Of a stretch of DNA of 64,000 nt, positions 1 through 8,499 are shown one piece after another (within the stretch, counting starts at the first letter, position 1; the number at the start of each line of letters is the position of its first letter). Below the pieces are notes generated by a model, which saw nothing but the letters and a program-made list of their open reading frames with translations, searched no databases and was not told where the DNA came from. A program made the position numbers and the translations under genes. Source of the DNA: Bradyrhizobium altum (GTDB taxonomy: Bacteria; Pseudomonadota; Alphaproteobacteria; Rhizobiales; Xanthobacteraceae); NCBI RefSeq assembly GCF_020889705.1, contig NZ_JACMYP010000001.1, positions 124,001-188,000 of the forward strand, in the 5' to 3' direction.

Positions 1-47
1 CATCGCGAACATCACGAGTAACGTGGGTCGATGCCGGCGCGGAGTCT

Positions 48-76
48 GATCAATTCACCCTCCGATCAATTCACCC
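48..76. repeat. 13-bp tandem direct repeat upstream of the GFA gene
   Basis: GATCAATTCACCC occurs at 48-60 and again at 64-76 with a 3-base spacer, just before the ribosome binding region of the gene at 93. It may be a duplicated operator or a replication-slippage product. No regulator is identified. Confidence 0.6.
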
Positions 77-92
77 AAGGGAGAACCGAGCG

Positions 93-515
93 ATGAATCA
101 CACTGGAACCTGCTTTTGCGGCGCGGTCGAACTCAAGGTCACCGGGGAACCTGAGGCGATGGGCTACTGCCACTGCCGTTCATGCCGCTCCTGGTCCGGC
201 GGCCCAGTGAATGCGTTCAGCCTGTGGAAGCCCGGGGCGGTCGAAGTCACCAAGGGCGCTGATCATGTCGGGACGTTCGAGAAGACCGCGATGAGCCAGC
301 GCAAATACTGCACCAAGTGCGGTGGTCACTTGATGACGAACCACCCGACACTTGGGCTCGTCGACGTGTTCACGGCAACGATCCCAACGCTGAAGTTCAG
401 CCCCGGCGTTCACGTCAACTATTCGGAGGCGGTGCTGCCGATACGCGATGGCCTGCCGAAGCTGAAGGATTTTCCGGCCGAGTTCGGCGGCTCCGGCGAA
501 GTGATCGCCGAATAG
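93..515 (+). CDS. GFA family zinc-binding protein (glutathione-dependent formaldehyde-activating enzyme fold)
   Basis: A 140-residue protein with the cysteine pattern of the GFA/CENP-V fold: Cys7 and Cys9 (TCFCG), Cys26, Cys28 and Cys31 (CHCRSC), and Cys73 and Cys76 (CTKC). These normally hold two zinc ions. Family members include Gfa, once thought to accelerate S-hydroxymethylglutathione formation, but most bacterial homologues have no proven reaction, so only the fold is assigned. The ATG at 93 follows a GGGAGAA ribosome binding site. It is monocistronic: a perfect hairpin follows 16 bases after the stop and the next gene begins about 300 bases later. A 13-bp direct repeat lies just upstream. 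Confidence 0.9.
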   Translation: MNHTGTCFCGAVELKVTGEPEAMGYCHCRSCRSWSGGPVNAFSLWKPGAVEVTKGADHVGTFEKTAMSQRKYCTKCGGHLMTNHPTLGLVDVFTATIPTLKFSPGVHVNYSEAVLPIRDGLPKLKDFPAEFGGSGEVIAE

Positions 516-530
516 CGCGACGGTTCTCGA

Positions 531-559
531 GCGGGTAGCGACGGAGCGTCGCTACCCGC
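531..559 (+). terminator. Perfect 12-bp hairpin after the GFA gene
   Basis: GCGGGTAGCGAC at 531-542 pairs perfectly with GTCGCTACCCGC at 548-559 around the loop GGAGC. No clear T tract follows, so it may protect or process the 3' end rather than act as a canonical intrinsic terminator. Confidence 0.45.
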
Positions 560-822
560 CGATGTCCATTCTTCCGCTCGCCGGACGCGCTGACGGATCC
601 GGTATCCGGCGGGTTTCCTCGACATTCGAACCGTTTGACCGTGTCGGCGCTGCCGGCACTACGGGACCCCCTTGCCGGTGACAGCCATGTCAGGCGAAGG
701 TCCCGCCCTGCAAAATCCGGGTTTGGTCTTGGTGATGGGCTTCCGCTAAAAGGCAGGCAGTGCCGGTCCTGGCAAGGGCCGTCGTATTTCGCCTGACAAA
801 ATAACAGAGGAAGCGTCAGATC
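560..822. other. Intergenic region without a recognised gene
   Basis: Together with the hairpin just before it, this makes about 307 bases without a gene. I see no convincing ORF, RNA or operator. The final bases carry the AGAGGAAG ribosome binding site of the CoA-transferase gene at 823. Confidence 0.5.
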
Positions 823-2082
823 ATGACCAAACCAGAATTGCCAGGGCGCGCGCCGCGCGGGGAAGGAGTTCCGACGGCGCTCGATGGCCTGCTGGTGGTC
901 GACTTCACCCGCGTCGTCGCCGGCCCGGCCTGCACGCAAACGCTGGCCGATTTCGGGGCCGAGGTCATCAAGATCGAGAATCCGGACGGTGGGGATGACA
1001 CGCGAGCTTACGAGCACGCCGAGATCGGCGGAGAAAGCGCAGCGTATCTGAGCCTCAACCGCAACAAGCGCGGCATTGCGCTCGATTTCAACAATCCTGC
1101 GGCACTCGAAGTCGCGCGCGCGCTGATTGCCAAGGCAGACGTCGTGGTGGAGAATTTCTCCGGCGGCGTGATGAAGAAATTCGGTCTCGACTATGCGTCG
1201 GTGTCGCCGACCAATCCGCGGCTGATCTATTGCTCGATCTCCGCCTATGGCCGCAAGGGTGATTTCGCGCTGCGCCCGGGCTTCGACCCGATTACGCAGG
1301 CCGAAAGCGGCTTCATGTCGCTCAACGGCTTTCCGGATGGCGAACCGGTGCGCACCGGGCCGCCGATCGTGGACATGGCAACCGGTATGTCGGCCTGCAA
1401 CGCCATCCTGCTCGCCTTGATTGCGCGGGATCGGCTCGGTCGCGGGCAGCAGGTCGAGGTCGCGTTGATCGATACCGCGGTGTCGATGACCGGCTTCTAC
1501 GGCATGGCCTATCTCATCAACGGCAACAACCCCGGCCGCTTCGGCAACTCACCTAACGGTTCGCCGACCGTCGGCGTTTACCGGGCGTCCGATGGTCCGC
1601 TCTATATGGCCTGCGCTAACGACCGGCTCTATCGCCGGCTCGTGACCGACGTACTTGAGCGCCCGGATCTCGTCACCCACCCCGAGTTTGCTCACCGCAA
1701 GGCGCGGACCGCCAACAAGGAGAAGCTGCGCGCCATCATCGCCAGCGTGTTTGCAAGCGACACGCTCGAGCATTGGATGGCAAAGATGAAGAAGGCCAAT
1801 ATTCCGGTTGGCTATTTGCGTACGGTCGAGGAAGGCTTCAACGCACCCGAGGTGCGCGACCGTCATCGCCTGAGCAAGATCGCGCATCCGACCGCCGGCT
1901 CGGTTCCGAACATCGAGTCGCCGGTCAATATGAGCCTGACGCCGACGGTCGATCCCGTTGCGGCTCCGCTGCTCGGTCAGCACACTCGGGATGTGTTGAG
2001 CAAGACGCTTGGCTACGACGACCGGCGCATCGCCGCTTTGGCCGAGGCAGGCGCGTTCGGCAGGCCAGGTAACACCGGCTAG
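823..2082 (+). CDS. Class III (CaiB/BaiF, formyl-CoA transferase-type) CoA-transferase
   Basis: A 419-residue member of the family III CoA-transferases, which move CoA between an acyl-CoA and a carboxylic acid through an aspartyl-CoA anhydride. Family features run along the whole length: the N-terminal VVDFTRVVAGP segment, ADFGAEVIKIE, the RNKRGIALDF segment, VVVENFSGG, and PPIVDMATGMSACNAI, whose Asp184 sits where the family has its catalytic aspartate (inferred by pattern). Length is normal for the family. The ATG at 823 follows AGAGGAAG. No catabolic neighbour lies beside it, so the acyl substrate cannot be inferred. A second, only distantly similar member is at 61084-62277. Confidence 0.92.
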   Translation: MTKPELPGRAPRGEGVPTALDGLLVVDFTRVVAGPACTQTLADFGAEVIKIENPDGGDDTRAYEHAEIGGESAAYLSLNRNKRGIALDFNNPAALEVARALIAKADVVVENFSGGVMKKFGLDYASVSPTNPRLIYCSISAYGRKGDFALRPGFDPITQAESGFMSLNGFPDGEPVRTGPPIVDMATGMSACNAILLALIARDRLGRGQQVEVALIDTAVSMTGFYGMAYLINGNNPGRFGNSPNGSPTVGVYRASDGPLYMACANDRLYRRLVTDVLERPDLVTHPEFAHRKARTANKEKLRAIIASVFASDTLEHWMAKMKKANIPVGYLRTVEEGFNAPEVRDRHRLSKIAHPTAGSVPNIESPVNMSLTPTVDPVAAPLLGQHTRDVLSKTLGYDDRRIAALAEAGAFGRPGNTG

Positions 2083-2232
2083 CCGTTTGGTCTGAACCAA
2101 AGATCAGATACGCGCTAACCACCTGACCTGAGGCGAGAGGGAAGCCTCTCGCCTCGCAAGATGTCGTTCAGACGTCGCGGGCCCCCATCGCGTGCCGGCG
2201 GCCTTCGATACGGAACTGGCCCGTTCGGGACC

Positions 2233-2418
2233 TCAGTTCGGCTTGCTGCGCAAGTTGTTCCTTGGCATACTTTCAACTTCCTCGGGCTCCGCCCGATCAA
2301 TCTCGAGACGGGCCATCCGGAGTATGAGGGTTGCCGTGGTCAGGCCAAGGCGTTCGGCCTCTTGCGCTGCGGTGTCGACCTTCTGGGCCAAGCCTTCACG
2401 TTTACCTGGGTATGCCAT
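2233..2418 (-). CDS. Small conserved-looking hypothetical protein
   Basis: A 61-residue charged, helical protein (AQKVDTAAQEAERLGL, then LILRMARLEID) that resembles small hypothetical proteins I associate with Bradyrhizobium. The start ATG at 2418 is preceded on the minus strand by GTGAGGA, a usable ribosome binding site. It diverges from the small gene at 2444 across only 25 bases. Function unknown; there is no membrane segment or signal peptide. Confidence 0.5.
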   Translation of the reverse strand: MAYPGKREGLAQKVDTAAQEAERLGLTTATLILRMARLEIDRAEPEEVESMPRNNLRSKPN

Positions 2419-2443
2419 TCGTAATCCTCACTTAAGGTGCGAG

Positions 2444-2626
2444 ATGAAAAATCCCACATACGTTGCAGAGCTGCAGAACAAGCTCGGAGCTCCATCGAGC
2501 GAAACACTGGAAAGCCTGCGATTGTTGAAGGCTTTCCTTCGACTTGCGCCCGACCAGCGTTCCGAGGTCATCGAGCTGGTCGAACGTTTGGCGGTTGAGC
2601 CGCCGCGCGATCCCTTACTGTCCTGA
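2444..2626 (+). CDS. Small hypothetical helical protein
   Basis: A 60-residue ORF starting at the ATG at 2444 with AAGGTG upstream. The sequence is amphipathic and helical (ETLESLRLLKAFLRLA, QRSEVIELVERLA) with no cysteine or membrane segment. Longer in-frame starts exist upstream, but the extra residues have poor composition and overlap the divergent small gene. Function unknown. The short gap to the divergent gene at 2418 means the two would share promoter DNA, or only one of them is expressed. Confidence 0.45.
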   Translation: MKNPTYVAELQNKLGAPSSETLESLRLLKAFLRLAPDQRSEVIELVERLAVEPPRDPLLS

Positions 2627-2649
2627 GGTGTTCGCGTTTTTCCTGGATG

Positions 2650-2970
2650 TCAGTTGTTCATTGGCCTGGCGGGCGGCTGCGTCGCGATCACGTAGATTGC
2701 ACCACCCTCGAGCGCTTCGGATTGATGCCGGGTGCCGGCAGGCAGCAGGATGGTGTCGCCGGCACCGACCACCCGCTCACCGCCGTCCCAGATGAAGTTC
2801 AACCGGCCGCTGATGATCATCAGGATTTCATCGACCGGATGGGTATGGAAGTGATGCACCTTGCCGGCCGCATCATGCTGCAGCTCGACGGACCCCTGGG
2901 CCGGGAGCAGGTTCATGATCTCCGGATCGATGGCAAATTCGGTCTTCGTGCCCGCGATGATTTGGGTCAT
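2650..2970 (-). CDS. Single-domain cupin protein
   Basis: A 106-residue cupin. Motif 1 is visible as HFHTHPVDEIL, with His40, His42, His44 and Glu49 as likely metal ligands, and motif 2 as GDTILLPAGTRHQ. Cupins of this size act as metal-dependent dioxygenases, isomerases or ligand sensors, so the exact role is open. The start overlaps the stop of the YqcI/GntA-like gene by 4 bases, so the two are probably translationally coupled. It is the last gene of the leftward operon that begins near 5773. Working with a heme N-hydroxylase, it could process the N-oxidised product (inference). Confidence 0.85.
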   Translation of the reverse strand: MTQIIAGTKTEFAIDPEIMNLLPAQGSVELQHDAAGKVHHFHTHPVDEILMIISGRLNFIWDGGERVVGAGDTILLPAGTRHQSEALEGGAIYVIATQPPARPMNN

Positions 2971-3740
2971 GCTGCCTGTTCCTTGTTCGCGATAGCTGGC
3001 GTCTTGTTCTGCGCGAGCTTGGCAAAGGGGCAGCCTCCGCTCGCATTGTTGTCGTCGTGCAGGAAGTACTGCAGATATTCGCGGCCATCGGTCGCGCCGT
3101 AGCGGCCAAGAAGCGGAGAGGGGCTCGCGCTATCGTACGGGATCAGGCGCTTGCGCACCTCGGCGAACGCGGCGGTCGCCGCCTTTTCCGTCCCGAGGAT
3201 CTTATCGAACACCCAGCGCGGCTGGAACGTGAGCATGAAGGCGCTGGACCGGCGGCTCTGGCGCATCACATGGGCCGGCGTCGTGCACACGACGAAGATC
3301 GGCTCACCCGCAAACGAGAACTCCCACATGGGGTGGTCGATCTGTTCCGGAATCTCGGTCGGCCACGGGTTCTTGTCCAGGCGTGCGAGCTGGTCGAGCG
3401 TGAGCCACATCTTGCGATAATAGGCATCAAGCGTCTGCACGGGGCGGGGACGCGTGAACACGATCAAGGAGGTGTTGGGGCCGAACGAGCGCGCCTCTGA
3501 GACATATTGTGCGAGCTGCTCGCCGAGCACGGCGACGTCATACGGATCGAGGAACAGATAGCGGAGCTGATCCTGGCGATGTCCGGTCACCCCGAACACG
3601 CAAGGGAACGGCCTTGCCTCGCTGCTCATCTGCGCTTCAAACTCGGAGAACATCACGCTCTGCCAGCTACTGACCGGAAAGTTTGACGCGACTTCGCCTT
3701 TTCTCAAGAACAAGCGCTCCATAACACCCCCTACACTCAT
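2967..3740 (-). CDS. YqcI/YcgG (GntA-type) heme-dependent N-hydroxylase homologue
   Basis: A 257-residue protein matching the YqcI/YcgG family by its FPCVFG segment near residue 46, a conserved aromatic-rich centre (WEFSFAGEPIFVVCTTPAH) and the C-terminal GGCPFAKL segment. The characterised member GntA is a heme-dependent N-hydroxylase of the guanitoxin pathway, and relatives hydroxylate guanidine or amine nitrogens; the substrate here is unknown. No signal peptide. It lies 7 bases after the MFS gene and overlaps the cupin gene by 4 bases. The start may be the M at residue 1 or the next M at residue 7. Family assignment is firm; reaction is by homology. Confidence 0.82.
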   Translation of the reverse strand: MSVGGVMERLFLRKGEVASNFPVSSWQSVMFSEFEAQMSSEARPFPCVFGVTGHRQDQLRYLFLDPYDVAVLGEQLAQYVSEARSFGPNTSLIVFTRPRPVQTLDAYYRKMWLTLDQLARLDKNPWPTEIPEQIDHPMWEFSFAGEPIFVVCTTPAHVMRQSRRSSAFMLTFQPRWVFDKILGTEKAATAAFAEVRKRLIPYDSASPSPLLGRYGATDGREYLQYFLHDDNNASGGCPFAKLAQNKTPAIANKEQAA

Positions 3741-3747
3741 AACGACA

Positions 3748-5043
3748 CTAACGGGCTATCAACTTGCTTCTCATCAATAGCGGCCCGGCAATGCCCGGCA
3801 GCGACATGAGAAGCAGAATGACGATCAAGGCGCTGTAGCCGCCGTCACCGATCGCGGCCGTGTTGTGCACGGCGTCGGTTCCGGAGGCGTTGCTGGCGGC
3901 AAGCATCGCAAAGCCGATGATCGGCTGCGAGACGCCGGCGAATATCCCGGCAGCAGTGGTGTTCACAGAAGCGCCGACACCGATCAGTTCGGAGGTGTAG
4001 AGCTTCTTCACGCATTTCAGCACCAGCGGGACGGTGCCGCCGGCGACGAGCCCCAAGGCCGTGAACACGACGGTGACGTAGGCGAGACCAAATGTCCGGG
4101 CGACCTGCGGCAGCAGCATTGCGATCAGCAGCATGCGCAATACGCAAATGCCGATCAATGCGCGGTCGAGCGCCGCCGCGGCACGATCGGCGGCGTGACC
4201 GAGGAAGATCGAGCCGAGCGCATTGCCGATCATGAAGGCGAGCAGCGGCGTGCCGGCGGCCGTCGGAGAGATATGGAAGAAGTGGGCGACCATCGGAATG
4301 CCCCAGACGCCCGACAGCGTCGTCACAACCGCGAAGTGCGACGCAAACGTCATCGCACAACCCCAGTTCGCGATATGGGCCAGCGATTGCCGCGCAGCGA
4401 TCACGACGCCCTTCAGCGTCTTGTTGCTGTGCGATGCCGGATCAGGCTTGAGCGCGAGTTTGGCGAAGGCGAGGTTGGCGAGGCCAATGCAGGCGATGAA
4501 CAGGAAGCAGGCCCGCCAGCCAAACCCCGAGACGGCGGCTGCGAGCGGCGTGGTCGCGATCACGCCTCCGACATAGCCGGAGACCTGCGAGATGCCCGAC
4601 ATCATGCCGAACCGCTCGTCAGCGAAACTTTGTGCCACGAACTTGAGGAGTGCCGTGAAGACCAGCGCATCGCCGCAGGCGACGATCAGGCGCGCAGCAA
4701 AAACGTCGAGCAGGTTCGGCGCCAGCGCGAACGCTGCGCTGCCGAGCGACGAGGCGATCATGCTGACAAGGACGACGCGCTTGACGCCGTAACGATCGAC
4801 CAGCAGGCCGGCCGGAATCTGCATCAAGGTGTAGCCCCAGAAATAGCTCGAGGCGAGCATCGCAACACCGGCCGCATCGGTGCTGAAGTCGTGCATGAAA
4901 CTAAGGCTTACCGATTGCGGTGACACCCGCTGCAGGAAGGCAATGGCGTAGGCGATGGCCACTGCCGTCCAGGCGAGATAGCCGCGGTCGGTGAAGCGCG
5001 ACGTCGGGGCGTAAACGGCTTGTTGTCCGAGCATCGACATCAC
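3748..5043 (-). CDS. Major facilitator superfamily transporter
   Basis: A 431-residue inner-membrane protein with about 12 hydrophobic segments and the MFS loop 2-3 signature (PAGLLVDRYGVKR, near residue 75). The first helices resemble the anion:cation symporter and oxalate/nitrate-type groups. It begins with GTG at 5043, overlapping the stop of the upstream disrupted gene as GTGA, or with the ATG one codon later. It is followed after 7 bases by the N-hydroxylase homologue. In this setting it may export the N-oxidised product or import its precursor. Direction and substrate cannot be read from sequence. Confidence 0.88.
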   Translation of the reverse strand: MMSMLGQQAVYAPTSRFTDRGYLAWTAVAIAYAIAFLQRVSPQSVSLSFMHDFSTDAAGVAMLASSYFWGYTLMQIPAGLLVDRYGVKRVVLVSMIASSLGSAAFALAPNLLDVFAARLIVACGDALVFTALLKFVAQSFADERFGMMSGISQVSGYVGGVIATTPLAAAVSGFGWRACFLFIACIGLANLAFAKLALKPDPASHSNKTLKGVVIAARQSLAHIANWGCAMTFASHFAVVTTLSGVWGIPMVAHFFHISPTAAGTPLLAFMIGNALGSIFLGHAADRAAAALDRALIGICVLRMLLIAMLLPQVARTFGLAYVTVVFTALGLVAGGTVPLVLKCVKKLYTSELIGVGASVNTTAAGIFAGVSQPIIGFAMLAASNASGTDAVHNTAAIGDGGYSALIVILLLMSLPGIAGPLLMRSKLIAR

Positions 5044-5773
5044 ACCCTCGCGTAACCCACCGAGAACAGGGCATCTGCTGAATTCGGAATCTTCCGCGAC
5101 ATCGCAGCATCGACCAGCGACGCGGTGCCACGATAGGCCTGCCGGTGGTGTTTAATGTGGCCGTAAGCGCCACGCATGATCATGTCGGGCAGTTCGAGCG
5201 GCTTGCCCGGATAGAGTGAGGTGCACATCTCGACACAGGCCGCCTGCAACGCCGGGTCCTGCGCATCATCGAGCAACGATGGAGTCACTTTTTCGCAAAT
5301 TTTAGCGTTCGCTGCCCAGACGATCGGATTGCGGGTCCGCCAGCCGTAGAGCACGTTGCCGTCGACCCTCTCGGCGGCGCCCGAGCACTTCAGAACTTCC
5401 GCCGTAAAGAAGCCGTAGAGGCCGCGGCCTGATGCGCCGGGAGTACTTCTGTCCCGCTGCGATAGATTCCAAGTCCGGCCGACATCTGTAGGATGCGGTA
5501 GACCGAGAAGGCGACGAGGCCGGAGCCGTCATAGACGAGGATCAGGCTGTACTTCTGGTCGAAGGGTGAGGAGGTTGCCGTCCAATGCGGCTCGGTGGCC
5601 AGCCAGTTGACGGCAATGATGCCGTTCATGGCGTCCATCAGCGGCTGGCGGTCGCGGGCTTCGATCCGGGAGGCATCGGGTAGACTGTAGACCGCGTAAT
5701 CCGCCCAAGGCGATTTGATCGCCTCGTATCCGCTGCCCAGATTTCGCGACATGGCAGAACTCCAGAATTCCAT
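5040..5773 (-). pseudogene. Frameshifted gene, possibly a GNAT-like acyltransferase, first in operon
   Basis: Two ORF pieces on the same strand join into one protein if a single base is restored near 5450-5470. The first piece (start 5773) carries MEFWSSAMSRNLGSGYEAIK and the strand-like ILVYDGSGLVAFSVYRIL. The second continues as GRGLYGFFTAEVLKCSG, then LYGWRTRNPIVWAANAK and ends GYARV. The span is 734 bases, one short of 245 codons, so one missing base explains it. The strand-helix layout and the TRNP segment recall GNAT acyltransferases, but I cannot name the family with confidence. It could be a true mutation or a sequencing error. Its stop overlaps the MFS start. Confidence 0.6.
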
Positions 5774-5815
5774 TGCAAGCTATACAGGGCAGCCTCGAAT
5801 GGCTTAAAGGACAAT

Positions 5816-6835
5816 ATGCCCTCGAAAACTGCCAAGCCGCCCCGGCCCGAGCCGCGCGACAAGAAAGCGACGCGGCGGATCGCGATCGTTGCCTTTCCGG
5901 GCGTGACCTTGCTTGACATCTCGGGGCCGGCTCAGGTGTTCGCGGAGCTGGAGGCGATCGAACTGCCCGGGCCGGACTATTCGCTGTCCTATCTGTCGAC
6001 TTCAGGCGGCTTGGTACCGACTGATGTCGGCATGATGATCGACACGGCGCCGATCGCCGGTGTTGCGCCCGCCGAGGTCGACACGCTGGTGATCCCCGGC
6101 GGACCCGGCATCTGGAAGATCCGCAACGACGCCGAGTTGATGAACTGGATTGCGGAGGCGCTGCCGAAGGCGCGCCGTATCGCATCAGTCTGCCTTGGTG
6201 CATTTGCGTTGGCCTGGACCGGGATTCTGGACGGCAAGCGTGCTGCAACGCACTGGCGCTATTGTCCGCGTTTGCAGGACAGCTTTCCCGACATCCGCGT
6301 CGAGCCCAACGCGATTTTCGTCAAGGACGGACATGTCTGGTCGTCGGCGGGTGTCAGCGCCGGCATCGATCTGGCGCTCGCGATGATCGAGGAGGATTTC
6401 GGCCACACCATCGCGCTCGATGTCGCGCGCAGACTTGTGGTGTTTCTGAAGCGGCCGGGCGGTCAGAGTCAGTTCTCGACCGTCCTTGCGGCCCAGGCGT
6501 CGGACGTCGAGGGACGCTTCAGCGCGCTGCATGCCTGGATCATCGAAAACATCACGAGCGACCTCAAGGTCGAGACCCTCGCGGAAAAGGCCGGGATGAC
6601 GCCACGCACCTTTGCCCGGACCTATGTAAGCCGCACCGGCATGACACCTGCTAGCGGTGTCGAGGCGCTGCGCGTTGAGACCGCGCGCTTGCTGCTCGAA
6701 AGCCGCCAGATCGGCGGCGTGGTCGAAGTCGCCAAGCGCGCGGGATTTGGCGACGACGAACGAATGCGGCGGGCCTTCCTGCGCCACCTCGGCGTGTCGC
6801 CGACCGAGTACCGAAACCGGTTTTCGGGCAGCTAG
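5816..6835 (+). CDS. GlxA family AraC-type transcriptional regulator with DJ-1/PfpI domain
   Basis: A 339-residue regulator. Residues 20-190 form a DJ-1/PfpI amidase-like ligand domain with the SVCLGAF elbow (Cys126), and residues 235-335 form an AraC/XylS double helix-turn-helix (LKVETLAEKAGMTPRTFART, then a second motif around KRAGFGDDERMRRAF). Members usually activate neighbouring catabolic or detoxification genes in response to a small ligand. Only 42 bases separate it from the divergent operon ending at 2650, so it is the likely regulator of the N-hydroxylase operon. The start is an ATG at 5816; the nearest purine-rich stretch is AAAGGACAA. Confidence 0.92.
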   Translation: MPSKTAKPPRPEPRDKKATRRIAIVAFPGVTLLDISGPAQVFAELEAIELPGPDYSLSYLSTSGGLVPTDVGMMIDTAPIAGVAPAEVDTLVIPGGPGIWKIRNDAELMNWIAEALPKARRIASVCLGAFALAWTGILDGKRAATHWRYCPRLQDSFPDIRVEPNAIFVKDGHVWSSAGVSAGIDLALAMIEEDFGHTIALDVARRLVVFLKRPGGQSQFSTVLAAQASDVEGRFSALHAWIIENITSDLKVETLAEKAGMTPRTFARTYVSRTGMTPASGVEALRVETARLLLESRQIGGVVEVAKRAGFGDDERMRRAFLRHLGVSPTEYRNRFSGS

Positions 6836-7000
6836 CTCGCGTCGGACGGCTCAGTTCGGAGCCAGCCGCTTCGTTTCGAAACCCGATCCATCTCACAAGC
6901 GAATAGCTGGCCTTCGCTGGCCGGATTCGTCGGTCAAGGTGGTAGCTTTTCCGGTTTGTCTGCGGCTAATGTGCCGGCCAAATCGGGAGAAGAAACGACC

Positions 7001-8134
7001 ATGAATGACGGGACCCCCATTCAGCAGGCGCGCAACGTCGAACTCGGTGCCAGCGGCGAGGAATTCCAGAACCTGCACGAATTCGCGCAAAAGGCCCGCG
7101 CCAGGCTGAATCAGAACGCCTGGGACTACATCGTCGGCGCATCGGAAACCGAGACCACGATGCGTCGCAATAGGATGGCGCTCGACGAGATCGCGTTCCG
7201 GCCGCGCGTGCTGCGCAACGTCATCAATGTAAATCCATCCACCGAGGTCTTCGGCCGCAAGCTCCGGCTTCCCGTGATGATCGCGCCGGTCGGCGCACTC
7301 GAGATCTTCGATCCGGATGCCGGCGCAGCCGTCGCGCGCGGAGCGGGAACGTTCGGCGCGGCGCATATGCTGAGCTCGGTGTCGGAGCCGGGGCTGGAGA
7401 ATACCGCCAAGTCGGCGCCCGACGCCTTGCGCATCTTCCAGCTCTATGTGCGCGGCGACGATGCGTTCGTCGAGGATGTGGTCAGCCGGTCCATCGACAA
7501 CGGCTACGCCGCGTTCTGCCTCACCGTGGACACCGCCCATTACAGCCGGCGTGAGCGCGATATCGCCAAGCGCTATGTCCGCGAAAGCCGCATCCGCGCC
7601 ACCGGCGGCGATTTCCAGAAGGGGCTGGAATGGCGGACGGTGAAGTTGATCAAGGACAAGTTCAAGATCCCGCTCATCCTGAAGGGAATCGCCACCGCGG
7701 AAGACGCCAAGATCGCGCTCGATCACGGGGTCGACTGGATCTATGTCTCAAATCATGGCGGACGGCAGCTCGACCACGGCCGTGGGTCCATGCATGTCCT
7801 GCCCGAGATCGTTCAGGCCGTCGCAGGCCGCGCCAAGATCATGGTCGATGGCTCGATCTGCCGTGGCACTGACATCGTCAAGGCCATCGTCTCGGGGGCC
7901 GACCTTGTCGGGATCGGCCGTCTGCAATGCTGGGCGCTTGCCGCGGCGGGCGAGGCAGGCATCGTCCGGATGCTTGAATTGCTGGAGGACGAGGTGATCC
8001 GCTGCCTTGGGCTGCTCGGCGTCACCAGCTTCGCCGAACTGGACAAGTCCTATCTGCATCCGGCGATGCCGACCAATCTGCCGAGCGTGTTCAGCGCATT
8101 CCCGCTGCTCGATATAGATCCCTACCGCTACTGA
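7001..8134 (+). CDS. FMN-dependent alpha-hydroxy-acid oxidase/dehydrogenase
   Basis: A 377-residue TIM-barrel flavoprotein of the lactate/glycolate/mandelate dehydrogenase family, oxidising an L-2-hydroxy acid to the 2-oxo acid. Visible motifs are the N-terminal WDYIVGASETETT segment, LPVMIAPVG, LILKGIATAEDA (FMN-contacting lysine) and SNHGGRQLDHG, which carries the catalytic His and the substrate-binding Arg. The ATG at 7001 with GGGAGAAGAA upstream is preferred over the in-frame TTG at 6956. There is no transmembrane anchor, so a soluble oxidase is likelier than LldD. Substrate (L-lactate, glycolate or an aromatic hydroxy acid) is not resolved. It stands alone. Confidence 0.9.
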   Translation: MNDGTPIQQARNVELGASGEEFQNLHEFAQKARARLNQNAWDYIVGASETETTMRRNRMALDEIAFRPRVLRNVINVNPSTEVFGRKLRLPVMIAPVGALEIFDPDAGAAVARGAGTFGAAHMLSSVSEPGLENTAKSAPDALRIFQLYVRGDDAFVEDVVSRSIDNGYAAFCLTVDTAHYSRRERDIAKRYVRESRIRATGGDFQKGLEWRTVKLIKDKFKIPLILKGIATAEDAKIALDHGVDWIYVSNHGGRQLDHGRGSMHVLPEIVQAVAGRAKIMVDGSICRGTDIVKAIVSGADLVGIGRLQCWALAAAGEAGIVRMLELLEDEVIRCLGLLGVTSFAELDKSYLHPAMPTNLPSVFSAFPLLDIDPYRY

Positions 8135-8282
8135 GCCGCGCCGCTACGAAGACATATGGAGTGATGACGCGATCGGAGCGCCGGGCACCTCGATCGCGCC
8201 GGCTCGCCGTCTATCTGTGGTGTCCATGAAGCCGCCGCGGCAAAGACAAAGTCTGATCCAAATGCCGCACTAGTCGAAGCGA

Positions 8283-8486
8283 ATGGCAAACAATCCATTC
8301 GCTGAATTTTCACTTGAGCGCGCGATCGCCTTGCGCTGGACCCTCCGTGACATCCAGGCCGGCCGGCTCAAACTGTCGCCGGTCAGCGACGAGGATCTGG
8401 GCGTCCTCATCGAACTCGGTCTGGTCGAACTGTATGACGGCGAGCCCGAGTTGACGGAGGCGGGGGCCTCCGTGCTGAACGACTGA
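8283..8486 (+). CDS. Small hypothetical protein, possible winged-helix-like fold
   Basis: A 67-residue protein beginning MANNPFAEFSLERAIALRW, followed by LRDIQAGRLKLSPVSDEDL, a LIELGLVELYDGEPELTEAG segment and a short tail. The last part looks like the wing of a small winged-helix domain (LGLVE, then LTEAG), but no DNA-binding claim is made. It resembles small proteins I associate with Bradyrhizobium. It stands alone between an oxidase and a zinc-ribbon gene on the opposite strand. Confidence 0.6.
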   Translation: MANNPFAEFSLERAIALRWTLRDIQAGRLKLSPVSDEDLGVLIELGLVELYDGEPELTEAGASVLND

Positions 8487-8499
8487 ACGGGCCGATAGC

